Source of the DNA: Chrysoperla carnea
Lineage: Eukaryota; Arthropoda; Insecta; Neuroptera; Chrysopidae
Assembly: GCF_905475395.1 (NCBI RefSeq)
Contig: NC_058337.1
Coordinates: 102,356,368-102,420,367, forward strand
DNA: 64,000 nt
Direction: 5' to 3'
The position numbers and the translations under genes are program-made. This document shows positions 46,605 to 58,800 of the stretch, in pieces; the first letter of the stretch is position 1; every line of letters begins with the position of its first letter. The notes under the pieces are model-generated. The model made no database searches. It was not told the DNA's origin and worked only from the letters and a program-made list of their open reading frames with translations.

Positions 46605-46800
46605 CACAGCGCTGTTATCTTATTAAATTTGCAATAAATCATGCTTTTGAAATTGCATAAATAATAATTTTAAACGTAAATTAACATAATCTATACAATT
46701 ATATTAATAGTGTGTCATTACTATGGTAACTCCCTGAAATAAAACTCATAAACGGAATATAGTTCGAATAATATGTATGTGTATGTGTACCTTTATAATA
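46605..46800 (+). repeat. partial CATGGTAGGGACAATAAAA-family copy
   Basis: Resembles only the 3' part of the 32.46 kb copy: ATACAATTATATTAATAGTG, TGTCATTACTATGG and AAAACTCATAAACGG. Diverged. Confidence 0.45.
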
Positions 46801-47439
46801 AATGAATGTATGATCAACTCACAATAAAATGTCTGATGTTTCATTGTTTACAAGGACACGAAATAATTAAAGAAGGCTGAATAATATTAAATTTTATTAA
46901 TAAACTTTATTTATATTAATTTTTAAGCATACTTACAAAATATTTTATTTTACTTTTAAATAAATTTAAAAAGAATACCTACTTTTTGCATAAAATTTAA
47001 TAAATATTTTTATAACGTAAAAGAAGAAGCAAACCTTTTGATTCAAAAAACAATCAATTCAAATAAATATTATTTTTTATAGATGAGTCACAAAAAAGGA
47101 TTGTATATTCTCTTCCTGTCTTTAAGTTTAATTATTAATTTTAATTCAATTAGTTTTAATTATAACTAAGTTATTATTTTAAATTTTGTACGTGTTTGTT
47201 CATTTTATAAGAAGACATATTTGAAAAAGCCTAGCTATTTGCACGGCTTTTCGTACTTTTCGTAGGTCATTTCTTGCATCCGAATATACATAATCCCTGT
47301 AAGAAACCTCACTTAGATTTTTTAACCCGAAAAATCGTTATTTCCTGGGGTACTTTTGTTGAGCAGAAAAAAAATCAGAAAGAAATTGTTAAAGATAAAA
47401 GGTCGCAGCTAGTCTTAAACGACGTATTTTGTTGACCCT
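46801..47439. other. gene-free AT-rich stretch
   Basis: No supported feature. Confidence 0.4.
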
Positions 47440-47770
47440 CGAACTAAAAAAAAGGGGTGTTATAAGTTTGACCTCTTTGTGTGTGTGCGTGTCTGTCTGT
47501 CTGTGTCATCGTAGCGCCTAAACGGATGCACCGATTTTGATTTTTTTTGTTTCGCCTGAAAGGTAATTTATTGGAGAGTATTCTTAGCTATGTTTCAAGT
47601 GCAAGTTTAGGATTCCGTAACCGAAAAAAAAAAAATGGTGATGATCTTCAAAACTGGTTCAGTTTGGAAAAGGCTGTAAGGAAAAGGGAAATTTAATGGA
47701 GAGTGTTCATAGACATGTTTCAAGTGTGAGTTTAGGGTTCTGTACCCGAAAAATTTGTTGGTTTTTTAAT
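47440..47770 (+). repeat. dispersed repeat, plus copy, with a ~125-base local duplication
   Basis: Partner of 39226-39440. Inside it, TTTCAAGTGCAAGTTTAGGA (about 47592) recurs as TTTCAAGTGTGAGTTTAGGG (about 47717), each preceded by a TGGAGAGT(A/G)TTC block and followed by a CCGTAACCGAAAA / TGTACCCGAAAA motif. Confidence 0.65.
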
Positions 47771-48438
47771 TTTTGTAAATTTCAGTTGTTAAAATCTTTA
47801 TTTTTTGACTCTTGATTTTATTGTGCGGTGCATCGTTTTCCTTAAAAAGTAGAAAAAACTCAAAACAGTGAAAATTGTCGCTGAAAATCTTATTTTTTAA
47901 GAATGAAGCTCAGGTTTTACAAATTCTATTTGATCACCATCGTATTCAGCGTATTTTTCAATATAATAATAGCCAAATCGTTAATTTTGACTTCAATACG
48001 ACTCAGCTTTAGTAACAGTTTTTCATTCTCCTTTAATTTTATTGATTTGAGAACGGTAAAAATCAATTTTGTGATGGAAATTTACAAGAGTATTTTTTTT
48101 TTCAATTTAAATAAAATGTCATAGTACCTCAGATTAATAATATTATATTATGACGTTATCCGTATTAAACTACAAGCAAATCAGGCACAGATACATGATG
48201 TAGTATAATATGTATTTTTGTTTGGTCATGTAGGAGATAAGTATTCCTTTTCCCCACGGTTTTCTGTACGACAATATTATGATTTCTGGGGCAATCACCT
48301 CAATTTACAACTTCATTCTACAATCGGGGATGTAATAAATGTAGAAAATTATTTTTCGATTTTTTTGACCGTATAAATATGGTGAATTTTTTTTAGAAAT
48401 TTTAGCTTTTAATGTATTAGTTAAATACATATGATATA

Positions 48439-48876
48439 CAGGGTAAGTCAATTTAATCTATACACCTGTAGGTAACCAATAAAAAAGTAACTTAAACAAA
48501 AGTAAAAATTTATTATTAAATGCATTATTTGGCAAAATGATTTAGCCAAAAGTTGTAAGGACATTTTCCTATGCCCATAATTTTGATCTACAATAAAACA
48601 TAAACTTTAAGCGTAATAATGACATATTTTTAAGTTGCATTTCCTCCGAAAGCTAACGATTTTTTAAAAAGTGTTTTAAATAAAAATGTAATTCTATTTC
48701 TTGCCGTTTAGAATCTAAATTGGCTATTAAAGAAATCTGAAGAACTAGGTCCAATCTGATGTTAGAATATGATGTCCCCCATCAAACTCTACAACTTTAG
48801 TGTTTAAGTTATTTTTTGATTGGTTAAGTACAAAACAATATATTTAGGTGTATAGCTTAAAATGGCCCAACCTTTG
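48439..48876. mobile_element. TA-flanked MITE with ~65-bp degenerate inverted ends
   Basis: Left: CAGGGTAAGTCAATTTAATC, CTATACACCT, AACCAAT and AAGTAACTTAAACA. The right side carries the inverse of these in order. TA at 48437-48438 and 48877-48878. Confidence 0.6.
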
Positions 48877-48884
48877 TATAATAC

Positions 48885-49300
48885 ACTAGAGTGATACCCA
48901 CCCGATTTGTTGGGTTTAAAAGTAAAGATTGATAAAGATTGCTCTCGCTTATCCCCTTTCTATAACACTCGAAATAATGGTATGGATTGTTTTACACAGG
49001 TGAAATTTATGTATGGTTTTCTATTTTTTTTAAATGTATAATAGTAATTATTCATTGAGTATATCAGAAAGATGGCCGTGAAATATTGTATATTGACTAT
49101 GGTAATGTCAAATTTAATTAATTTTTAAATTTTTTTTACTTTTTTATTAATATATCTTTATAAATTATATCTCATGTGTTATTCTGATACATCAGCTATA
49201 TTGCTGTACAGTTTCATTAAAAACCATTCGCTAGTTTTAGTGTGAAAGCGTAACAAAGAAACATTCAAACAAACATGCTTACTTTGGCATTTATAATATA
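48885..49300 (+). repeat. 'GCGTGAAAGCGTAA' repeat family, plus copy
   Basis: Begins ACTAGAGTGATACCCACCCG and ends CTTTGGCATTTATAATATA. It starts seven bases after the right TA of the neighbouring MITE. Confidence 0.7.
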
Positions 49301-49609
49301 TAGAGATTTACACTTTATGTAATTTTGTTCAAAAAGAAGTTTGTATCGTGTATCATATACTTTATAAGTATATACATATCGTGCTTGTGTATCACCAACT
49401 CGAGGTTACTTTCATGTTTCGACCTTTTAATAGATAAAAATTATTTAAATTGTACTTACATATTATTATCGAAATTTTCATATTTATTTAATCATATTAA
49501 AGTTTTGATTTTAAATATGTATTTCAATTTATAATTATAAACCTTGTTCAAGTATCTGCGGGATGGTGCCGAAATGATGCAATATTTTACTTTTATTGAC
49601 CATTACAAT

Positions 49610-50795
49610 CAGGGCCGGATTAACCCTCAACGGGGCCCTAGGCAACCATCAATTTGGGGGCCCTTTTTTTTCACGTCCGTTCCCTTCTTTTTTCGATTAA
49701 AAAATACAAACTTTTATCTTTCATAAAAATTTTATTGTCCCAATGTAATAATATCAATAAAATTACTATCTACATTTTAAACATGTCGTTTTCTACATTT
49801 GTTTTCGGCAAATTCATCAATTATATCATCAGTATCGATTTTGTTCAATAAATCTGACTCAATGCAAAGTATACCTAACATCTCGAGTCGCTCTTGTCGC
49901 GTTGTAGCTCTTTCAGCAGCTTTGATTCTTTTTAATTGCGAGAAGGATCGTTCGGCAGAACAATTTGTGATCATTAATGTTAAAAAAATCCGAAGAGCTA
50001 TTTCTGTGTTAGGAAATACATCGGCTAATTGATCTTCCATTAGAATCTTATACAAATGACTATGAGTTTTTTGTGCGTCAGTGTATCTGGAGTTCACGTA
50101 ACTTTGGAATTGTTTCATTTCAATAAAAAATTCTTCCAAATCTCTAGAATAAAAACGAACTAAGTTATTTATAGCTTCGTGGAGGTCTCCATCACTTAGA
50201 GAAAAGTTGATGAGAAATGCAAATCTCTCTGAAACTTCCATATACACTTTTGCACGTCGTTTGATTTCACTGTGAAGATTGTCGATGATTTCGAGGAAAC
50301 CTTTTGTCCTAAAATCATCGCGAGGCGAAAATTCTACTTCTGGAGCATTTCCGTCATTAGGTTGTTTTTTTCTACGACGAGTACGTTTTACGATTTCTGT
50401 ATAACCTACACCAGGTAATAATTGTTTTGTTTTTTCCTCGAAATCATTGAACTTTTCACGGAATGAAACTAAACTCTCTTCTAACGATCCGTACAAAAAA
50501 GCACACGTTTGCAAATCTGCTTTTTCACTTTGCAATGACTTACTCACTGAACGCATAGCAGTCAAAATAGAGTTCCATAAAATCAACATGAAACCAAATT
50601 CGAATTTTTGCATTTTATTCGCGATACACGTCGCCTCATAACGAGTATCAGTATTTTGTGATTCATCATCAGCAATGATTTCTAGAGCCTCTAATATGAT
50701 ATCAAATGAATCGTAAATTTTCATTTTTCGGGGGCCCCCTAAAATCGGGGGCCCCAGGCAACTGCCTATTCTGCCTACTTGTTAATCCGGCCCTG
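49610..50795 (-). mobile_element. complete hAT element with 8-bp target duplication
   Basis: ATTACAAT flanks both sides perfectly (49602-49609 and 50796-50803). The termini are CAGGGCCGGATTAAC inverted, 15 bases exact, with GGGGGCCC-type subterminal motifs on both sides. Total 1186 bases. It encodes only the C-terminal part of a transposase on the minus strand. Confidence 0.95.
49777..50724 (-). CDS. hAT transposase, C-terminal part with dimerisation domain
   Basis: A 315-codon intact frame, whose ATG is about 70 bases inside the element's terminus. Residues about 225-290 (PNTEIALRIFLTLMITNCSA, then ERSFSQLKRIKAAERATTRQ) are the hATC dimerisation region. The Cys-Ser-x-Glu-Arg-x-Phe-Ser signature is that of the ZMYM1-like hAT group. 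A coiled, charged middle region (about 85-180) precedes it. Full-length relatives are typically 600-800 residues and carry an N-terminal zinc finger and catalytic core, which are missing. The element therefore lost its 5' coding half by internal deletion while keeping frame and both ends. It is unlikely to transpose itself. Confidence 0.85.
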   Translation of the reverse strand: MKIYDSFDIILEALEIIADDESQNTDTRYEATCIANKMQKFEFGFMLILWNSILTAMRSVSKSLQSEKADLQTCAFLYGSLEESLVSFREKFNDFEEKTKQLLPGVGYTEIVKRTRRRKKQPNDGNAPEVEFSPRDDFRTKGFLEIIDNLHSEIKRRAKVYMEVSERFAFLINFSLSDGDLHEAINNLVRFYSRDLEEFFIEMKQFQSYVNSRYTDAQKTHSHLYKILMEDQLADVFPNTEIALRIFLTLMITNCSAERSFSQLKRIKAAERATTRQERLEMLGILCIESDLLNKIDTDDIIDEFAENKCRKRHV

Positions 50796-50803
50796 ATTAC
50801 AAT

Positions 50804-51093
50804 CGAATTTTAGAAGACCTATCTATACCTTCCTCCTATCGAACAATTAATAAATCGGGTTGACATTAAATTACATAATACTGTGTGTTTTTTAAATCAT
50901 TAAAATTAACTCGAATTTCAATAATCAACAGTTAAATTGCGAAATTATTATTTTGCATTTGACATTCTGGCGTCCCTTGCAACCTTGGGCTTAGAGCTAA
51001 CGCTCCATTTGTTCTACGCTTGATCCAGCGCTGATGAACACTATTCAGTACAATAAATATTACCGCAGCATTCAAATCGATAGAATATTGTTT
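50804..51093. other. gene-free AT-rich stretch
   Basis: No supported feature between the hAT target duplication and the 51.1 kb palindrome. Confidence 0.4.
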
Positions 51094-51715
51094 AAAAAAA
51101 ACCGACTTAAAAAAAAAAAAAAAAATTCAAAAACAAATTAATATGCACTAAAAAGTAAAAAATAACGAAAATATAAAGTAGTTACAATTATTGTTATTTT
51201 GGAAGTCGGTGTCAGCCAAGGAAACAACTGTGAGAGAGCAGTTTGCTACATTAACTTGGCTGACATCGACTCCAAAAATAACAATAATTGTAACTACATT
51301 ATATTTTCGTTATTTTTTACTTTTTAGTGCATATTAATTTGTTTTTTGTTTTTTTTTTTTTTTTTTAAGTCGGTTTTTGTTTTGTTTTATGATTTTTAGT
51401 GAATCTGAAGTACACTAATTTGTCACTAAAAAAAGAATCATCGAAATCGGTTGGCGTGATATTGAGTTATTCGTTCATTTGTCACGCACATACTTAATGC
51501 AATTTTAAGACATATGGTTTTCACATGGATACCGTTGCCAGAACTGGACCAAATTGAAATGGGACCACACGGGAAGCACGAGCTTTCAAATAGATTAAGA
51601 ATCATCAAAATCGGTTCACTCAGTCAGGTTCTGAGGTAACAAACAAAAAAAAAAATATAAAAAAAATACAGTCGAATTGAGAACCTTTTTTTTTTGGTTT
51701 GAAGTCGGTTAATTA
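51094..51715. mobile_element. repeat with a near-perfect palindrome at its left end
   Basis: Arms about 51094-51220 and 51255-51378 are reverse complements with few differences (CCGACTTAAAAAA, ATATGCACTAAAAAGTAAAA, TACAATTATTGTTATTTT, GTCAGCCAAG), around a 34-base loop. The segment continues to a GAGAACC...GAAGTCGGTTAA end near 51712. A GAAGTCGGTT terminus is common in insect repeats; the class is not established here. Confidence 0.7.
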
Positions 51716-52602
51716 TTAAAATACCGTTTCAATCTTACAATATACTCTAACCATTACATAGCATGCGTATATACGTTTTAGTGCTTTTCATGAAGGGCAA
51801 TTACTTGAAAAGGTAAGTGATCATCGTAAGCGATTAACAAATATATTGTGAAGCGTGAATTTGTCAAAACGTTGATCGAAACAAAATTCACTGTATTACT
51901 ATCGCAATTTAACTGAGCATAATAGGTATAATAAAAACGATCCGCTTTACATTTTATGTTTTTACTATACCTACAACTTTAGTGTTCGTAAAAACTTTAA
52001 TAACAATAATAGTATATTTAAATGATTGAATATTTAAAAATTGTCTCACATTTTATAATAAAAATTAAATAAAATATATAAAAAATATAACCAGATAAAA
52101 ATAATAAAAAATATAAATATTATATTCAAGAAAATGAAATCAAATATATATGTATACATAAATTATTACGAAAAAAAAGTAAATATGTGTTTTTAGATAC
52201 CTATTCATTAAATATACTGAATGGTTCACATAATTCGTTCACTGTATTGCATAATGTCAACCGTGTGTCCACCGTACTCACATTAGTTAAATTTAGCAGT
52301 GTTTGCAACAAAATGAATTAAAAACAAGTACAAATAACATTTGGCTAAGTTAACTTTTGAAATACCCTGTATATATAATGTTGAATATGTGTGCTTGCAT
52401 TATTTTTAATAAATTAGAAAAGCTTAAAATACTAACACATTTAAGGCAGCCCCCCTCACCAGCCACCATTTGTTATACATTTCAAAAATTTCAAGTATTT
52501 TCTAAAAAAAAATTTTTTTTCAAAAATCTTCTTACAATTTACGTTGAAGCAAACCTACAAATATTCAACTTTCTATCTTTTATAGTTTTGGAGAAAATGG
52601 AC
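51716..52602. other. gene-free AT-rich stretch
   Basis: No supported feature. Confidence 0.4.
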
Positions 52603-52845
52603 AAAATTTTGCCCTAATTTACGCCGTAACGGTTAAATAATGATGTTTACGAAAAAATATTTCAAACAAAACTTGTTTATTTTGGCATAAGGAACATTTT
52701 TTATATTTAAACTTTTATTCTATCTCTTACGCTTTACAAGATTGGTACCACAAACCCAAGACCCAATTGATCTAATTAAGTAATTTTATGAATACCCATA
52801 CGAAATTTTGTTCGTACCATCAATATTTCTAAGCCACCATCAATA
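52603..52845 (+). repeat. internally deleted solo arm of the 27-28.6 kb family
   Basis: Starts at the TTTACGAAAAAATATTTCAA block, passes CTTTACAAGATTGGTACC and ACCCAATTGA, then jumps straight to TAAGTAATTTTATGAA. The (GACG)n part between those points in the 28.2 kb arm is missing. Confidence 0.65.
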
Positions 52846-52846
52846 T

Positions 52847-53113
52847 TTAAAAAAAAAGACTCGTAAACAGCAAAGCTTCATCACAAAAGTCATATTCCTC
52901 ACCCTCCCTCCCACAGTGCGCGATTAATCCATCGCGGGGCCCGTAATAAAAATGTCTTTTCCCCATGGAAATCTCCTCAAAGTTTAAGAAGTGAGCCCTC
53001 GCTTTTATAATATCGATCTGCCTAGTAATTAACCCAACATATCCGTTTATTTGTGCAAAAGGAGGCCGCTGGGGAAGTATATACTTGCCCCATGCTTGGG
53101 TATTGTGTCCCAA
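52847..53113 (-). other. 88-codon open frame, unrecognised
   Basis: Contains RHFYYGPRDGLIAHCGREGE, a protein-like composition, but no family I recognise. It overlaps the start of the 53.1 kb repeat, so a transposon origin is likelier than a host exon. Confidence 0.2.
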
Positions 53114-53252
53114 ATTACCAATTTTTCTAACAAGTCGTGTTGGAAATATTCACTTTCCCGTGGCTATAAGTTTATTGAGAAATTATCGTTATTTTAAAGT
53201 TATCTACCACTTGATGCAGTCTTGCTGTTTTAAACTGAACCACCCTGTATAG
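53083..53252 (+). repeat. dispersed repeat shared with mRpS25 intron 3
   Basis: Partner of 14027-14195; see that entry for the shared blocks. Ends ACCACCCTGTATAG. Confidence 0.6.
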
Positions 53253-55849
53253 ATAATGTAAAAATGAGCATAACATCCGTTTATTCGAACCACATTGTAT
53301 TATATACAATAGAATGAATGGAATTGATCAAAGTGAAAGGAAGTATTTAATAAATAAAGAACACTTCTGGAACGAGTGATGTTTTATGCAATAAAAATAT
53401 GATTGTAAAAAAAAAAAATAAAATTATATAAATATAACATTTAAAATTAAAAAATTAAATAAAATAAATAAAAAATATATATTTTAAATAATTTTTTTGT
53501 TTGTATTTTCAAAGCTATATTATGAATAGATTTATTTAGTTGACAAATAATAGTAATTTCTAAGGGGAGTCATAGTTGTCTGCAAACTTACTCGTTTCAA
53601 CATAAAATAGTTATATTATTCGATTCAATAACATATTTTTCATATTCCATCAAACTTTTGCATCGAATGCGAGGCTCGGATTAAGAATATTTAGGCCCTG
53701 TACTCCTAACAAATTAGAAAATTAGTTATTGGTGTATTTTCTTTATATTCCGAAACGAACAATTATTATACGTAAAGCTGTAAGTTTTTAAGTTCTAAAA
53801 AGGGTTTTTAGGAGCCGATTCCTCCCAGGACCTGTCAACTGCCTCCCGATAATTAGACTTCTGAACTAAAATTAATATATTTTAATAAAGGATTTTCGAA
53901 AGCATTGGAGGTACGAATTATCACCATTGACGTTAGAGTTACATAGACTGAGTGTCAAACGATTGTAAGCCTAGGTAAAATCCATTGTAGATTCGTAAGA
54001 AAAAATGTAAAGTGATACGTGATAAGTATAAAATCAAAAAGCGAAAAACTTCAGTGAAATCACAATATTTTATGTAAAACATTTTGTGATATGAAAATTT
54101 AACATTCAATGTATGTTTTTTTTGATAAAGGTCCCCATATTCTTTTGATAAATGTATTTTTTTGATAAATATCCTTAGCTGACCTAAGCAATTACCTCAG
54201 TTGTTGGCACGCTTCTCACTGTACGGAAAGAAAGGCGATGCTTAGTCTATGTATAGCTCTAAAGTCAATGATTATCACTCAAATCTAAACAATTTATATT
54301 TCGTTCTCTCTTTCAATTTGTGAAACACTTGACGATGCTATGGTACACGCCATAATGGACGTTACGAATGTTTAGGTGAAAGTTTAAGTCTGAAAGTTTA
54401 GGTTCAGGCTAACAACTGCGTCCGTTGTATTTTGCATGATACATTCAGTTACTAAGCTTGAAGTGGGCCGAATAACCCTTTCGATTTCAAACGTTGAAGA
54501 ATGACTATTTTATTTATAAATACTTTCGTTTAAATTTTGTTTTGTTTCAGATTCAATTCGACCCTTTGAAGTGGGTAAAATCACGTTCAACGATTCCGTT
54601 ACATATAAACATACCAAGCTAATAAAATGGTGTTAAAAAAAATATTCTTATAACAGAAAAATCGAGAATATCAAAAAGCTGAAAAAGCAATTCAATAGAC
54701 ATTACATAGAATCAAACTTTTACTTTATGTGGCATTATAACTTATGTCGAATTCGTGTTCTATAAATATGAAAAAGTGAAAAAACCCCGACATTTAACTA
54801 GATAGCATAATATTTACATCCAGAAAACAAATATTTAAACAAACGGGTAAACCTTCTAGGTGATCGGAAATCACATGTGTGCAAGTTTCATGGCCCTCAT
54901 GGTCTTCGACTTTGAATTCAGATATAGCAAAAGAAGTTTCACACAAATTTTAACAGTTAGAAAAGTTTATTCATATTTATTAATGTAAAAATACATGTAG
55001 GTTAAGTAACAATGTCTACCATTCTATCTCCCTCCCCTGATCAATTTGAATGTATACATACATGTTTCTACCTAGTGAGGAACTATATGTGGGAGGTATG
55101 AGAAGAGGTTAAAATAACATGATAAAAGATGGTACTTTGTTTCTGGACAACTCCCAAAACCATGGCCAATTTTGTTCATTACTCACAATAAACAAAAGAA
55201 TTTTTACGATAATTATTGTGGAAATAAATACGTTGCTCTATAAAAAACCACAAATATACTACAAAAGCAAATGTCTTCCCAAGTTTTAAATATTATTTAC
55301 ACAACAAGCAATACCCATCAGTGATTTTTTAGTTCCGAAAAATGCAAATAGGAAATTATTTTACTAAAAAAACCAGTTATTCAGCTTATACACGCGTTTA
55401 TAAACTGTGTTTGTTATATTATCAAGCAATTTATGTCTGTCTTAAGAAGTAGCAGCTAGCCACAGCAAGACCTGAAGCAACATTATAAAAAATACAGGGT
55501 CTTCATAAATAAATGTTAACATTGATCAATTATTTTTTCCGAATAAAGTATTGGTCTCATAATTTTTTATAAGGTAACAAAACGATTTCGAATAAAACCA
55601 TTGATGTAATGAAAAATAATTGACGACACTTTTTCGCTTTATCGCCTAAAGTTGCGATAATTCTCGACTTTAAATTATTCCTATCCTAATTATGTGTATT
55701 TTTAAGTTGAAAATAAAGTGAATAATTGAATTGAACTAGAGTTCCTTTTATCACATTGACATGGAGAGCATAGGAGAGATCAATCTACTTCAAATTTCAA
55801 TGATAATTGTTTGATAATATCCTCAATAAGTATAGAAAAAATTAAACTG
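53253..55849. other. gene-free stretch with a possible hAT scrap
   Basis: At about 53671-53860 CTCGGATTAAG, TAGGCCCTG and CCTGTCAACTGCC resemble the ends of the 49.6 kb hAT family, heavily decayed. Nothing else is supported. Confidence 0.4.
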
Positions 55850-56458
55850 TTTAACTGTAATAATATGTGCTGTGCCTGACGAATGATGTGCAAAATTAGA
55901 AAAACAAAATAGATTTAGAAAATCCTGGAATGAAAAATATATGTTTTCGTCTAAAACATGACTCTTTCTATTTTCCTAAGTGTAAAAACCTCAAAAATGA
56001 CGAAAGAATAAATTAAAAGTTCACTGATGCTTCTTGAGTGGCTTGAGAAACTCTATCACGCAGGAATGTGCTCTGACCATACAATAATGTTTGCAGAAAA
56101 TGAAGCGAGATTGATAGTTTTCAAGCTGTAGAAGAATAAAGATCGATTTTTCGACAAAATTGGCCAACTTTTTCTCCTGAGCCTGAAATAGCTGAATGGA
56201 AAGCAATATGCACTGGCTGGAGAATAATTTTCTGTACAAAGAAAAGCAAGACTCGAAGGTTTGCAAACTGTATAAGTATGAAGCTTGAATTTTCATTTGT
56301 TCACTGTTCATTTTTGAAGTTTTCAGATTTAGAAAAATAGAAAGGGTCATGTTTAGAATTAGAACGAACATTTGTTTTTCAATTAATGGTTCTTCATTTA
56401 TATTATTTTTCTCGTCTTTCACAAAATTCGTTAGGCACAGCACACTTTATTACAGTCA
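55850..56458. mobile_element. foldback element with ~160-180-bp arms and a 140-codon frame
   Basis: Left arm 55853-56012 and right arm about 56280-56456 share in inverted order ACTGTAATAA, TGTGCTGTGCCT(G/A)ACGAAT, AAACATGAC(T/C)CTTTCTATTTT and TCAAAAATGA. The minus frame at 56021-56443 begins within the right terminus and is probably a by-product. It has no recognisable domain. Confidence 0.65.
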
Positions 56459-56624
56459 GGATCATTACGGTAATTTAAGAAAGTTGGACCAACTGGAATG
56501 GGGGTAAGTTGGGTTTTGAAACACAACTTTTAAATACAAAATTTTAAAATAGCTGGGACCAACATTACGGGCATGTTGAGGACTTAAAATCATGGTCAAA
56601 ATTAAGCTAAGTAGGTTATGAATT

Positions 56625-57290
56625 CGCACTGTGCGTGAGTTTTATAGTAGGCGTTTCCATGGTAACTATACACTACCTTAATTATAAAATTGTATGGATG
56701 CATATATAATTGTATGGATTGTATTTATGACTTACATTGAAAATTTAATATTATTGTCTTACAAATTTAAATAAATAATTATGATAATTTACATTTAAAA
56801 AATAATATTTGTGCAATTTGATTTCTTATTTTCACAATTTTTAATGCATTAAGTTTAATTAATTAGTGTTTTTCAATAATTTTAATTTGAGATTTTCTAT
56901 AAGATTAACATGTAAAGAACTGCAAATTAGTCATAACAGCCTCCTTTATCACCATAATTTTTCACTGGAAGCGCTGGCATCTTTTTTATTGTCCCTACCA
57001 TGGAGGTTAGAGAGAAGGAGAATGATCGCTACGCGCTAAAGCATTAGCGCGCCTGTCCCTGAAAATTCGTCGGTAAGTAGTATCTGCGAAGTTAGCTGTT
57101 TATGAGTATAAGTAGATGAAATTAGTTGCATAATGTACAAATTTAACAATAGCCCGCTTTTATTGAGACAACTTAGCGCCTCACTTATTTTGTCCGCATT
57201 TCTGGGACACTATTTCCTACAGCGATCGTCTCCTTCTCTCTAACCTCCATGGTACTACCTACCATGACTACGCACACAACGACACTGTCG
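56625..57290 (-). repeat. CATGGTAGGGACAATAAAA repeat, minus copy split by an insertion
   Basis: Colinear with 25640-26022. It is broken at CCCTACC|ATG by the element at 56999-57251 and resumes with CTACCATGACTACGCACACA after it. Confidence 0.8.
56999..57251. mobile_element. 253-bp DNA transposon inserted into an older repeat
   Basis: Ends CATGGAGGTTAGAGAGAAGG then AGA and TGATCGCT / CGATCGCT, inverted. The empty site is visible in the 25.6 kb copy (CCCTACCATGACTACG). CCTAC is present on both sides; the exact duplication length is uncertain. Confidence 0.8.
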
Positions 57291-57914
57291 TATTCGTATC
57301 TTGTGCAAACTATAATACAATTTTAAAAAGATTAATGAAGACATTGTACATAAAGAAAAAACGAATTGTGCGCGTGTGTGTATGTTTGTAGTTGTATACT
57401 ATTGAATGCTGCTTCATACCAATATCATACAATAATCATAATGGATACGAACTGTATGTTTTAAGTTTTAATTTTAAGTACGTTCATACTACATACGTCA
57501 GTCATAGTACCTTTTTAGTTATGACGTAATTTGATGTTATTATTATAAGAGTATGGTTCAAAGTATGAATCAGAGATTAAAAAAAAATACATTTTTGTTA
57601 ATATTATAAATCAATAGTTTGAAATAAGGTCCTATAAATATATAATTCTTTAAATAATTACTCCATGATTCAAACAAATTCTAAAATATAAATACTAATC
57701 GACTTGATTGAAATTGTTTTTTTAAGTTAATTCTATTTTAAAGACGCTTCGTAGCTAATCAAACAAAATACAAAATATTTATTGAGAATGACGATCAATT
57801 GAGCTAAAACGGGTCTTAAAATGAGCTAAAACGGGTTTCTTGAAAAGTAATTTCAGTCAAAGGGGGCTAGAAAAAGTTTCACGATTCTATTGAATATGGT
57901 GATAATTAATTATA
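57291..57914. other. gene-free AT-rich stretch
   Basis: No supported feature. Confidence 0.4.
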
Positions 57915-58388
57915 ACTAGATTGATACCCGACCGCTTAACTGGGCTTAAAAGTAAAAATCACCGCTTTATAGCCTCCACCCTCTCTTGATATACACAGTT
58001 TTCAATTTTGTTAAATGTAAAATAGTCATAATTCATTGAGTATATCAGAAAAGTTGGCCATGATTTTTTTTGACATTTACTATATTAAATTTTTACAGAA
58101 TTCTTTAATTTGTGGTTCAAAATGATGATCATAGATCTGCTCCATCCATTATCATCATTTTCAACCATTAATTAAACATTTCTGTAAAAATTTAAAAAAT
58201 GGTAAATGTCAAATTAAATTTAATTAATTAATTTTTTTTTTTAATATATCTTTATAAATTATAGTTCATGTGTTATTATGATATTTCAGCTATATTGCTG
58301 TACAGTTTCATTAAAAACTATTTGCTAGTTTTAGCGTGAAAGCGTAACAAACAAACAAACAAACATGCTTACTTTCACATTTATTATA
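57915..58388 (+). repeat. 'GCGTGAAAGCGTAA' repeat family, plus copy with local inversion
   Basis: Begins ACTAGATTGATACCCGACCG and ends ACTTTCACATTTATTATATT. Compared with the 48.9 kb copy it has about 60 extra bases near 58070-58200, where a TGACATTTAC-TAATTTTTACAGAA segment appears again in inverted order. Confidence 0.65.
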
Positions 58389-58800
58389 TTCGTGATTCGT
58401 ATATTGATTGATGAGTCAGTACATTGTATTTGTGCATCCTCGAATTGTTATTTCAAAGATCTGGTATTTGAGATCCAAAATATTAATCGCAATAACCTTA
58501 AGAAAAGCGAGTACCAAGGCGATTTGAAATAAAAAGCTTGATTTTTTTTATATGAAGTAGGACTAAGTTTAAATCAATTCTGAAATTTTAGGGAGGATTG
58601 TCCGATTATTTAAATAAATAAATGACTTTAAAAGTAGTCATATTTAACATTGATCTTATGGGAAAACGGTAGATGGATGATTTTTCCAAAACTAGTCGGT
58701 GGAAATTAAAAAAGAACTATTTAAATTAAAGTTAAAACCTTAAGTGCCCGACTAATTAACGATGTATGAGCACGGTAGTGGGGACACAAATTTAAAAAAA
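58389..58800. other. gene-free AT-rich stretch
   Basis: No supported feature. Confidence 0.4.
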
